Origin: Massilia sp.
GTDB lineage: Bacteria > Pseudomonadota > Gammaproteobacteria > Burkholderiales > Burkholderiaceae_D
Direction: 5' to 3'
Assembly: GCA_003484545.1 (NCBI GenBank)
Contig: DNCF01000115.1
Coordinates: 1-12,851, forward strand
Length of the DNA: 12,851 nucleotides
Shown here: piece by piece, positions 7,117 through 12,818 of the stretch
Layout: each line of letters starts with the position of its first letter
How positions within the stretch are numbered: position 1 is the stretch's first letter
Made by a program: the position numbers and the translations under genes
The notes under the pieces: generated by a model
The model's database searches: none
What the model was told of the DNA's origin: nothing
What the model saw: the letters and a program-made list of their open reading frames with translations, nothing else

Positions 7117-8649
7117 ATGACCACCGACTACCTGAAGAAAATCCTGACCGCCCGCGTCTACGACGTCGCCCAGGAAACCCCGCTCGAACTGGCGCCGACG
7201 CTGTCCCAGCGCTTCGCCAACCGCATCTATTTCAAGCGCGAGGACATGCAAAGCGTGTTCAGCTTCAAGCTGCGCGGCGCCTACAACAAAATGGCCCACC
7301 TCTCGCCCGAAGCCCTGAAGCGCGGCGTGATCTGCGCCTCGGCCGGCAACCACGCCCAGGGCGTGGCCCTGTCGGCCGCGCGCCTGGGCTGCCGCGCCCT
7401 GGTGGTGATGCCGACCACCACCCCGCAAGTAAAAATCGAGGCGGTCAAGGCGCGCGGCGGCGCGGCGGTCGAGGTGGTGCTGCACGGCGACTCCTACACC
7501 GACGCCTACAACCATGCGATCCAGCTCGAACGCGAACAGAAGCTGACCTTCGTGCACCCCTTCGACGACCCCGACGTCATCGCCGGCCAGGGCACCATTG
7601 CGATGGAGATCCTGCGCCAGCATTCGGGCCCGATCCACGCGATCTTCGTCGCGATCGGCGGCGGCGGCCTGATCTCGGGCATCGGCGCCTACGTGAAGGC
7701 GGTGCGCCCGGACATCAAGGTCATCGGCGTGCAGACCATCGATTCGGACGCGATGGCGAAGAGCCTGAAAGCGGGCGAGCGCGTGACCCTGCCCGACGTC
7801 GGCCTGTTCTCGGACGGCACCGCGGTGCGCCTGGTCGGCGAAGAGACCTTCCGGGTGGCGAAGGAAGTCGTGGACGAGATCATCCTGGTCGACACCGACG
7901 CCATCTGCGCCGCGATCCAGGACGTGTTCCAGGACACCCGCAGCATCCTGGAACCGGCCGGCGCGCTGGCGGTGGCCGGCGCCAAGGCCTATGTCGAGCG
8001 CTCGCAGATGCACCGCCAGCCGGTCAAGAACGAGACCCTGGTGGCGGTCGCCTGCGGCGCCAACATGAACTTCGACCGCCTGCGCTTCGTCGCCGAACGC
8101 GCCGAGCTGGGCGAAGCGCGCGAGGCCGTGTTCGCGGTGACGATCCCCGAGCAGCGCGGGAGCTTCCGCCGCTTCTGCGCGCTGGTCGGTCCGCGCAACG
8201 TCACCGAGTTCAACTACCGCATCAGCGACGAGCGCCAGGCCCACGTGTTCGTGGGCGTGCAGGTCGGCAGCCGCGGCGAGTCAAGCCTGCTGGCGCGCAC
8301 CTTCGAGCAGCACGACTTCCGCACGCTCGACCTGACCCACGACGAACTGGCCAAGCTGCACATCCGCCACCTGGTCGGCGGCAAAAGCACGCTGGCCCAC
8401 GACGAGCTGCTGTACCGCTTCGAGTTCCCCGAACGCCCGGGCGCGCTGATGCGCTTCCTGGACAGCATGGCGCCGAACTGGAACATCTCGCTGTTCCACT
8501 ACCGCAACCAGGGCGGCGACGTCGGCCGCATCCTGGTCGGCCTGCAGGTGCCGACGGAAGAGATGGACGAGTTCAGGCAGTTCCTGGCGACGCTGGGATA
8601 CCGGTATTGGGACGAGAGCGCGAATCCGGTCTATAAGCTGTTCCTGTGA
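7117..8649 (+). CDS. ilvA: Threonine ammonia-lyase, biosynthetic
   Basis: A 510-aa PLP enzyme that deaminates L-threonine to 2-oxobutanoate, the committed step of isoleucine synthesis in the cytosol. The catalytic half (about 1-320) has the PLP lysine Lys51 in SFKLRGAYNKM, the substrate loop SAGNHAQG (75-82) and the phosphate-binding GGGGL (181-185). The regulatory half carries two ACT-like domains (about 336-405 and 430-510; the second contains RFEFPERPGALMRFL), so feedback inhibition by isoleucine and activation by valine are expected from family knowledge. E. coli IlvA is 514 aa, so this is the full-length biosynthetic form, not the short catabolic TdcB type. The open frame runs on upstream to 6742 across the divergent promoter region, but homology starts at the ATG at 7117; no good Shine-Dalgarno precedes it. 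It ends just before a block of palindromic repeats. Confidence 0.97.
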   Translation: MTTDYLKKILTARVYDVAQETPLELAPTLSQRFANRIYFKREDMQSVFSFKLRGAYNKMAHLSPEALKRGVICASAGNHAQGVALSAARLGCRALVVMPTTTPQVKIEAVKARGGAAVEVVLHGDSYTDAYNHAIQLEREQKLTFVHPFDDPDVIAGQGTIAMEILRQHSGPIHAIFVAIGGGGLISGIGAYVKAVRPDIKVIGVQTIDSDAMAKSLKAGERVTLPDVGLFSDGTAVRLVGEETFRVAKEVVDEIILVDTDAICAAIQDVFQDTRSILEPAGALAVAGAKAYVERSQMHRQPVKNETLVAVACGANMNFDRLRFVAERAELGEAREAVFAVTIPEQRGSFRRFCALVGPRNVTEFNYRISDERQAHVFVGVQVGSRGESSLLARTFEQHDFRTLDLTHDELAKLHIRHLVGGKSTLAHDELLYRFEFPERPGALMRFLDSMAPNWNISLFHYRNQGGDVGRILVGLQVPTEEMDEFRQFLATLGYRYWDESANPVYKLFL

Positions 8650-8673
8650 TGGGCTGGACGTTTTCCTTTGCCT

Positions 8674-8766
8674 GAGGACGTGGGGCTGTTGCCTGTGGCG
8701 TTATTGGTATGTTGAATCCGCGTGGGCACAAGTGCCTGGCGCGGCCCGGCCCACCCTATGGTCACC
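8674..8766 (+). repeat. Palindromic repeat, half copy (module A)
   Basis: The first 23 nt of this segment, with GTGGGGCTGTTGCCTGT at 8680-8696, recur exactly 93 nt downstream. The 50-nt module (8680-8729) ends in the core CCGCGTGGGCAC. It is followed by AAGTGCC and then a GC-rich tail finishing in GGCCCACCCTA (8749-8759). So this copy has the left arm of the longer palindrome but a different right side, matching the tail type seen at 12668-12709. Confidence 0.75.
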
Positions 8767-8772
8767 GAGGAC

Positions 8773-8874
8773 GTGGGGCTGTTGCCTGTTACGCTATCGG
8801 TGTTCGTGATCCGCATGGGCACGAGTGCCCACGCGGATCATGCGAACCAATAACGGTTCAGGCAACAGCCCCAC
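8773..8874. repeat. 102-nt near-perfect palindrome downstream of ilvA
   Basis: Left arm 8773-8822 and right arm 8825-8874 are each 50 nt, inverted with respect to each other, with a 2-nt centre (GA). Counting ungapped, 40 of 50 positions pair; the outer 16 (GTGGGGCTGTTGCCTG) and the inner block around ATCCGC-TGGGCAC are nearly perfect. As RNA or single-stranded DNA it would make one very long hairpin. It lies 124 nt after the ilvA stop and could terminate or protect the transcript, but its size and its relation to module A point to a mobile or amplified repeat. Confidence 0.85.
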
Positions 8875-9028
8875 ATTCCCGCGCAATCCCCACGCTCACC
8901 TCATCCCACCGAAACGCCCACCCATCCGCAGAAAGGTGTACGATACGCGGCTTTGCCGCACCGGTCCGGCATCCGACCGCGCATGCATCAAGAGATAGTG
9001 CGCAGCGCCAACTCATCGAGACCAGATC

Positions 9029-9859
9029 ATGAACAATACTCCCGATCAATCGCCACTCGGCAAAACTTCCGCCTACCAGACCCAGTACGCTCCCGAGCTG
9101 CTGTTCCCGATCCCGCGCCAGCAAAAGCGCGACGAGCTGGCGATCAAGGGCACCTTGCCCTTCTTCGGCGTGGACATCTGGAATGCCTATGAGTTGTCGT
9201 GGCTGAACATGCGCGGCAAGCCGCAGGTGGCGATCGCCACCATCAGCGCCCCGGCCGATTCGCCGAACATCGTCGAGTCGAAGTCGTTCAAGCTCTACCT
9301 GAACTCCTTCAACCAGACCCGCCTGGCGAACACCGACGCCCTGCTCGCATTGCTGCGCGAAGACCTGTCGAACGCCTTCGGCGCGCCGGTCCACGTCGCG
9401 CTGACCGAGCCGGAAAACTTCGGCAAGCTCAAAATGGGCGAACTCGAGGGCCTGTCGCTGGATCGCCTGGACATCGACATCGACGCCTATTCGCCGGCGC
9501 CCGAACTCCTGAGCGCGAACTTCGACGAAGCGCCGGTCGAGGAAACCCTGGTGTCGAACCTGCTGAAGTCGAACTGCCTGGTCACCGGCCAGCCCGACTG
9601 GGGCAGCGTGCAGATCCGCTATGCCGGCCCGCAGATCGACCAGGAAGGCCTGCTGCGCTACCTGATCGGTTTTCGCGAGCACAACGAATTCCACGAACAA
9701 TGTGTTGAACGCATCTTCATGGACATCCTGCGCCAGTGCAAGCCAAGCCAGCTCGCCGTCTACGCGCGCTACACCCGCCGCGGCGGCCTCGACATCAATC
9801 CCTGGCGCGCCAATTTCAGCACCGGCCGCCCACACAACCTGCGCGGCGCGCGCCAGTAA
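9029..9859 (+). CDS. queF: NADPH-dependent 7-cyano-7-deazaguanine reductase
   Basis: A 276-aa cytosolic enzyme that reduces preQ0 to preQ1 with two NADPH, in the queuosine tRNA modification pathway. It is the long, two-module QueF form (E. coli 282 aa). The N-terminal half has the substrate-binding ESKSFKLYLNS (83-93). The C-terminal half has the catalytic Cys183 in LLKSNCLVTGQPDWG with Asp190 nearby, and FHEQCVE (221-227) with His222/Glu223; these equal E. coli Cys190, Asp197, His229 and Glu230 with a constant offset of 7. The ATG at 9029 is chosen because the reading MNNTPDQSPLGKTSAYQTQY matches the family N-terminus; its ribosome site is weak. No other queuosine gene is near, so it is probably transcribed alone. 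Confidence 0.97.
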   Translation: MNNTPDQSPLGKTSAYQTQYAPELLFPIPRQQKRDELAIKGTLPFFGVDIWNAYELSWLNMRGKPQVAIATISAPADSPNIVESKSFKLYLNSFNQTRLANTDALLALLREDLSNAFGAPVHVALTEPENFGKLKMGELEGLSLDRLDIDIDAYSPAPELLSANFDEAPVEETLVSNLLKSNCLVTGQPDWGSVQIRYAGPQIDQEGLLRYLIGFREHNEFHEQCVERIFMDILRQCKPSQLAVYARYTRRGGLDINPWRANFSTGRPHNLRGARQ

Positions 9860-10184
9860 GCGTGTGTGCCTTTCAAGCCACAGTTACTGACGAAAAAACA
9901 ACACTCGTTTGAGACCTCCGGTTTTCGGAAAACGTCTCCAAATACGAGGAAAAGATGGCGAAACGGGGTTCCCGCCCCGGTTTCGTCCAGGGGATCGAGT
10001 TTTTCGTAGTGGAAATTGCGTTGGACCTTGCGAAAGCGCAAATGCTGATTCGCGCAAGATTCGACGGGGGCTCGAAACCGGTCCGTGACAGGGGTAGGAT
10101 ACCGACGCGAAATCGAATTACAGGCCAACGGAACCGGCCTATAATTCTGCTCCGCAAGTCCGCCGCACCATCCAAAAGCGTGTT
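9860..10184. other. Gene-free structured gap between queF and ptsN
   Basis: In this 325-bp gap I see no convincing gene. It holds, in order: a hairpin with GAGAC/GTCTC outer (9911-9915, 9934-9938) and GTTTT/AAAAC inner arms; a hairpin CGAAACGGGG (9959-9968) with CCCCGGTTTCG (9975-9985, one bulged G); a small stem TTGCG/CGCAA (10029-10042); and a long-range inverted repeat CCGGTTTCG (9977-9985) with CGAAACCGG (10073-10081) that competes for the same bases as the second hairpin. The ptsN promoter follows. The gap may encode a 3' UTR, a small RNA or a leader. A 77-aa frame at 9955-10188 is discussed as a finding but not annotated, since its codon use is unlike its neighbours. Confidence 0.55.
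10117..10145 (+). promoter_or_regulatory. Candidate sigma-70 promoter for ptsN
   Basis: A -35 ATTACA (10117-10122, 4 of 6 matches to TTGACA) and a perfect -10 TATAAT (10140-10145) are separated by 17 bp. Transcription would start near 10152, giving a leader of about 33 nt before the ptsN ATG. It is the strongest promoter-like element on the plus strand in the window and suggests that ptsN-hprK is an independent unit rather than read-through from queF. Confidence 0.65.
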
Positions 10185-10667
10185 ATGACCAATCTTAGCA
10201 AAATCCTCTCGCTCGAAAACGTCCAGCTCGACATCGAAGTGTCGAGCAAGAAACGCGCCTTCGAACAGGCGGGACTCATTTTCGAGAACAACTGCGGTAT
10301 CGCGCGCTCGACCGTGACGGACAACTTGTTCGCACGAGAACGCCTCGGCTCCACCGGCCTGGGCCATGGCGTCGCCGTACCCCATGGACGTATCAAGGGC
10401 AGCAAGAGCCTGAAGAACCCAATCGCAGCCTTTGTCCGCCTGTCCTCGCCGATTCCCTTCGAGTCGCCGGACGGCCGCCCGGTCAGCCTGCTGTTCTTCC
10501 TCCTGATCCCGGACCACGTGACCCAGCAGCACCTGGAAATCCTGTCCGAGATCGCCGAGCTGTTCTCGGACGAGGCGATCCGCAATGCGCTGGCCACCGA
10601 CCCGGATCCGCGCTCGGTGCACGAACGTATTATCAACTGGCAACCCAGCTTGCAGGCCTTGGGTTAA
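10185..10667 (+). CDS. ptsN: PTS nitrogen-regulatory IIA component (EIIA-Ntr)
   Basis: A 160-aa cytosolic phosphocarrier of the nitrogen PTS. It accepts phosphate from an HPr-type protein on His67, in the signature LGHGVAVPHGRI (59-70), the equivalent of E. coli His73. The dephospho form regulates targets such as potassium transport and stress responses in other bacteria. The rest of the fold is visible as FVRLSSPIPFESPDGRPVSLLFFLLIPD and HLEILSEIAELFSDEAIRNAL. No membrane IIC/IIB partner is adjacent, as expected for the regulatory PTS. The ATG at 10185 gives the family N-terminus (MTNLSKILSLENVQLDIEV); the ribosome site before it is poor. hprK follows after 34 nt, which fits co-transcription. 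Confidence 0.97.
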   Translation: MTNLSKILSLENVQLDIEVSSKKRAFEQAGLIFENNCGIARSTVTDNLFARERLGSTGLGHGVAVPHGRIKGSKSLKNPIAAFVRLSSPIPFESPDGRPVSLLFFLLIPDHVTQQHLEILSEIAELFSDEAIRNALATDPDPRSVHERIINWQPSLQALG

Positions 10668-10668
10668 A

Positions 10669-10690
10669 CTGGGGGGTTGATTCCCCCTAG
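10669..10690 (+). promoter_or_regulatory. Hairpin overlapping the hprK ribosome binding site
   Basis: CTGGGGGG (10669-10676) pairs with CCCCCTAG (10683-10690) across a 6-nt loop TTGATT, giving an 8-bp stem with one G-U pair. It starts 2 nt after the ptsN stop. The last two stem bases are the first two of AGGA (10689-10692), the only Shine-Dalgarno-like element for hprK (9 nt before ATG). There is no T-run, so this is more likely a translation-coupling hairpin than a terminator. Confidence 0.55.
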
Positions 10691-10701
10691 GACCGCGTGC
10701 C

Positions 10702-11637
10702 ATGCTGCAGACTCCGCTCACCATCCAAAGGCTGTACGACGATAACCGCGACAGCCTGCAACTCGGCTGGTTCGCCGGCTTTCCCGGCGGCGAGCGCCTG
10801 ATCTCCGGCGACGTCGCCTCGGCCGCCGACCAGGTCGGCCACCTGAATTTGATCCACCCAGGCCGGATCCAGGTGTTCGGACACCAGGAACTGAATTACT
10901 ACCACCGCCTGAAATCGAGCTCGCGCACCCACGTGATCGGCGAGCTGATCGGCGGCGGCCCGCCGGCCCTGATCATCGCGCAAGGCCTGGAAACCCCACC
11001 CGACATCCTCGCCATCTGCGACGAGCAGAACATCCCCCTGTTCTCCACCCCGCTGCCGGCGGCCCAGGTGATCGACTTCCTGCGGGTCTACCTGTCCAAG
11101 AAACTGGCGCAGCGCGTCATCATGCACGGCGTCTTCATGGACGTGCTGGGCGTGGGCGTCTTGATCACCGGCGACTCGGGCCTGGGCAAGAGCGAACTGG
11201 GCCTGGAACTGATCTCGCGCTCGCACGGCCTGGTCGCCGACGACGCGGTCGAGTTCTCGCGCATCGCGCCGAACATGATCGAAGGCCGTTGCCCGCCGCT
11301 GCTGCAGAACCTGCTGGAAGTGCGCGGCCTGGGCCTGCTGGACATCAAGGCGATCTTCGGCGAGACCGCCGTGCGCCGCAAGATGCGGCTGAAACTGATC
11401 GTCCACCTGGTCAAGCGCGGCGTGCTCGACGAGGAAGTCGAGCGCCTGCCCTTCCACTTCCCGACCGAGGAAGTGCTGGGCTTGCCGATCCGCAAGGTCG
11501 TGATCCCGGTCGCGGCCGGCCGCAACATCGCGGTGCTGCTCGAGGCCGCGGTGCGCAACACCATCCTGCAGCTGCGCGGCATCGACACCCTGCAGGAGTT
11601 CATGGAGCGACAACGACAAGCGATGAGCGGCGACTGA
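10702..11637 (+). CDS. hprK: HPr(Ser) kinase/phosphorylase
   Basis: A 311-aa bifunctional enzyme that phosphorylates HPr on a serine with ATP and reverses this by phosphorolysis. The N-terminal domain spans about 1-130. The catalytic domain has His142 (MHGVF), the P-loop GDSGLGKS (157-164), the acidic pair Asp180-Asp181 in LVADDAVEF, and the HPrK signature LEVRGLGLLDIKAIFG (205-220). Length matches the family (about 310-320 aa). In Firmicutes it serves carbon catabolite control; in Proteobacteria, which lack that form of control, it is linked to the regulatory PTS, consistent with ptsN directly upstream. Its target HPr is not in the window. The start at 10702 is supported by AGGA 9 nt upstream, partly hidden in a hairpin. 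A 13-bp tandem array begins 12 nt after its stop. Confidence 0.97.
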   Translation: MLQTPLTIQRLYDDNRDSLQLGWFAGFPGGERLISGDVASAADQVGHLNLIHPGRIQVFGHQELNYYHRLKSSSRTHVIGELIGGGPPALIIAQGLETPPDILAICDEQNIPLFSTPLPAAQVIDFLRVYLSKKLAQRVIMHGVFMDVLGVGVLITGDSGLGKSELGLELISRSHGLVADDAVEFSRIAPNMIEGRCPPLLQNLLEVRGLGLLDIKAIFGETAVRRKMRLKLIVHLVKRGVLDEEVERLPFHFPTEEVLGLPIRKVVIPVAAGRNIAVLLEAAVRNTILQLRGIDTLQEFMERQRQAMSGD

Positions 11638-11649
11638 TTTCCACGTTCA

Positions 11650-11701
11650 TTTTGTACGCGAATTTTGTACGCGAATTTCGTACACGAATTTCATACACTA
11701 A
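11650..11701. repeat. Four-unit 13-bp tandem repeat between hprK and rapZ
   Basis: The units are TTTTGTACGCGAA (11650-11662), the same again (11663-11675), TTTCGTACACGAA (11676-11688) and TTTCATACACTAA (11689-11701). Divergence rises towards rapZ, and 11638-11649 may be a fifth, badly decayed unit. Unit 3 contains the dyad TTCGT-AC-ACGAA, so each unit resembles a small operator half-pair. The array is AT-richer than its surroundings and lies about 90 bp upstream of rapZ. Confidence 0.85.
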
Positions 11702-11756
11702 CTCGCACGATTTGCCGGCATATCCCTTGAACGTTCGATATGTATCCTCCCCGGCG

Positions 11757-11785
11757 GCGACAAGGTCGTACTGTTGCGGTATCAT
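11757..11785 (+). promoter_or_regulatory. Candidate promoter for a leaderless rapZ transcript
   Basis: GCGACA (11757-11762, 4 of 6 to TTGACA) and TATCAT (11780-11785, 5 of 6 to TATAAT) are 17 bp apart. A start 7 nt past the -10 falls on the A of the rapZ ATG (11792). No Shine-Dalgarno precedes that ATG, which agrees with a leaderless message. The -35 match is moderate, so this is a hypothesis. Confidence 0.4.
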
Positions 11786-11791
11786 CGGGCC

Positions 11792-12655
11792 ATGCACATC
11801 GTACTCATTACCGGCATCTCCGGCTCGGGCAAATCGGTTGCCCTGAACGTCCTCGAAGACGCGGGCTACTACTGCGTCGACAACCTGCCGCCGGCCCTGC
11901 TGCCGCACCTGGTCAAGACGGTGGACGCCCAGCAGACCGCCAAGCTGGCGGTGGCGGTCGATGCGCGTAGCGCCGAGTCGCTGGTCGAACTGCCGATCAA
12001 CATCCGTTCGCTGAAAGAAGAAGGCCACGAGCTCAAGGTCATGTTCCTGACCGCGAGCACGCATTCGCTGGTTGCGCGCTTTTCCGAAACGCGCCGCAGC
12101 CACCCGCTGTCGCACCAGCTGCGTCCGGGCGAAAACCCGGCCTCGCGCCGTACGCTGATCGAGTGTATCGCCGAGGAGCGCGAGCGCCTGGCGCCGATCG
12201 AGCAGCTCGGCCACGTGATCGACACCTCGGAAGCCTCGGCCAATAAGCTGCGCGCCTGGATCAAGGAACTGGCGGAAGTGAAACACGCGCCGCTGACCCT
12301 GTTCTTCGAATCCTTCGCCTTCAAGGTCGGCGTGCCGCTCGACGCCGACTTCGTGTTCGACGTGCGCGCCATCCCGAATCCCTACTACGATTTGTCGCTG
12401 CGCCCGCTGACCGGCAAGGACGCCCCGGTGATCGCCTTCCTCGACGCCCAGCCGAGCGCCACCGAAATGCTGGAAGACATCCGCAAATTCGTCGAGAAGT
12501 GGCTGCCGTCCTTCAAGACCGACAACCGCAGCTACTTGACGGTGGCGGTCGGCTGCACCGGCGGGCAGCACCGCTCGGTGTACATGGCCGAGCGCCTGGC
12601 GGCGTATTTCGGCGAGACCGAGCGCGTGGTGCTGCGGCACCGCGAGCAATCTTAA
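11792..12655 (+). CDS. rapZ: RNase adapter protein RapZ (YvcJ/YhbJ-family P-loop protein)
   Basis: A 287-aa cytosolic P-loop protein. In E. coli RapZ binds the small RNA GlmZ, presents it to RNase E and so tunes glucosamine-6-phosphate synthase; whether this pathway exists in betaproteobacteria is not shown by the sequence. Visible parts: Walker A GISGSGKS (8-15), YYCVDNLPPALLP (26-38), VAVDARS (54-60), VDTSE-like VIDTSEAS, FESFAFKVGVPLDADFVFDVR (172-192) and the C-terminal CTGGQHRSVYMAERLA (255-270), the part linked to RNA and sugar-phosphate binding. It ends in RHREQS rather than the more basic KRKP tail of the E. coli protein. The frame opens at a TTG (11774), but the ATG at 11792 gives the family start (MHIVLITGISGSGKS). 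It is 154 nt from hprK, separated by the 13-bp array, so it may have its own promoter. Confidence 0.95.
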   Translation: MHIVLITGISGSGKSVALNVLEDAGYYCVDNLPPALLPHLVKTVDAQQTAKLAVAVDARSAESLVELPINIRSLKEEGHELKVMFLTASTHSLVARFSETRRSHPLSHQLRPGENPASRRTLIECIAEERERLAPIEQLGHVIDTSEASANKLRAWIKELAEVKHAPLTLFFESFAFKVGVPLDADFVFDVRAIPNPYYDLSLRPLTGKDAPVIAFLDAQPSATEMLEDIRKFVEKWLPSFKTDNRSYLTVAVGCTGGQHRSVYMAERLAAYFGETERVVLRHREQS

Positions 12656-12667
12656 GGGCCGCTTTTC

Positions 12668-12709
12668 GTAGGGTGGGCGCGGCCGGCGTAGGCACCTGTG
12701 CCCAGGCGG
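12668..12709 (-). repeat. Palindromic repeat, left partner at the rapZ 3' end
   Basis: It begins 12 nt after the rapZ stop with GTAGGGTGGGC and runs to CCCAGGCGG. Read on the minus strand it is CCGCCTGGGCAC, a 2-nt spacer, GTGCCTACG and a GC-rich tail to CCCACCCTAC. The part GCGCGGCCGGCGTAGGCAC (12677-12695) is an exact inverted match to 12833-12851. Confidence 0.75.
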
Positions 12710-12739
12710 TGGTACCGATGCGCGCCGTACAGCCAACAA

Positions 12740-12790
12740 CACACGATTCCTGAGCATTCCCCGCGCTACGCTTCAGTCGCGAATCGTGTG
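12740..12790. repeat. Inner inverted repeat between the two terminal repeat copies
   Basis: CACACGATTC (12740-12749) and GAATCGTGTG (12781-12790) form a perfect 10-bp inverted repeat with a 31-nt spacer. It sits between the two inverted copies of the palindromic repeat at 12668-12709 and 12819-12851, so the whole stretch can fold as a nested structure. Confidence 0.6.
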
Positions 12791-12818
12791 CCATGTCACG
12801 TCTGATCTGATGGGGCGT

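Larger units (their letters stand above)
8650..9028. other. Gene-free gap between ilvA and queF
   Basis: This 379-bp gap has no credible gene. Its first two thirds (8674-8874) are repeat modules annotated separately. The remainder (8875-9028) holds a short hairpin GCGGC/GCCGC (8947-8959, TTT loop) directly after a -10-like TACGAT (8939-8944) that has no clear -35. This may be the queF promoter, but support is weak. I looked for a preQ1 riboswitch fold before queF and saw none. Confidence 0.6.

Noticed and set aside
7102..8244. 380-aa open frame antisense to ilvA
   Set aside because: Low-complexity shadow; ilvA on the plus strand has full motifs and expected length.
8875..9028. preQ1 riboswitch before queF
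   Set aside because: No preQ1-type pseudoknot with its A-rich tail could be drawn near the queF start.
8709..9032. 107-aa open frame between ilvA and queF
   Set aside because: It is built from the palindromic repeats and has no recognisable domain or convincing ribosome site.
10010..10040. Sigma-54 promoter before ptsN
   Set aside because: The stretch TTGGACCTTGCG has GG and GC elements at the wrong spacing for a -24/-12 promoter.
9860..10184. Degraded hpf gene upstream of ptsN
   Set aside because: I compared the three plus-strand frames with the usual HPF N-terminus and saw no resemblance.
11650..11701. CRISPR-like reading of the tandem array
   Set aside because: Units are 13 bp with no spacers between them, and no cas gene is present.
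11774..11791. TTG start for rapZ
   Set aside because: It adds six residues (MRYHRA) not typical of the family and no ribosome site precedes it; the ATG at 11792 puts the P-loop at the usual position.
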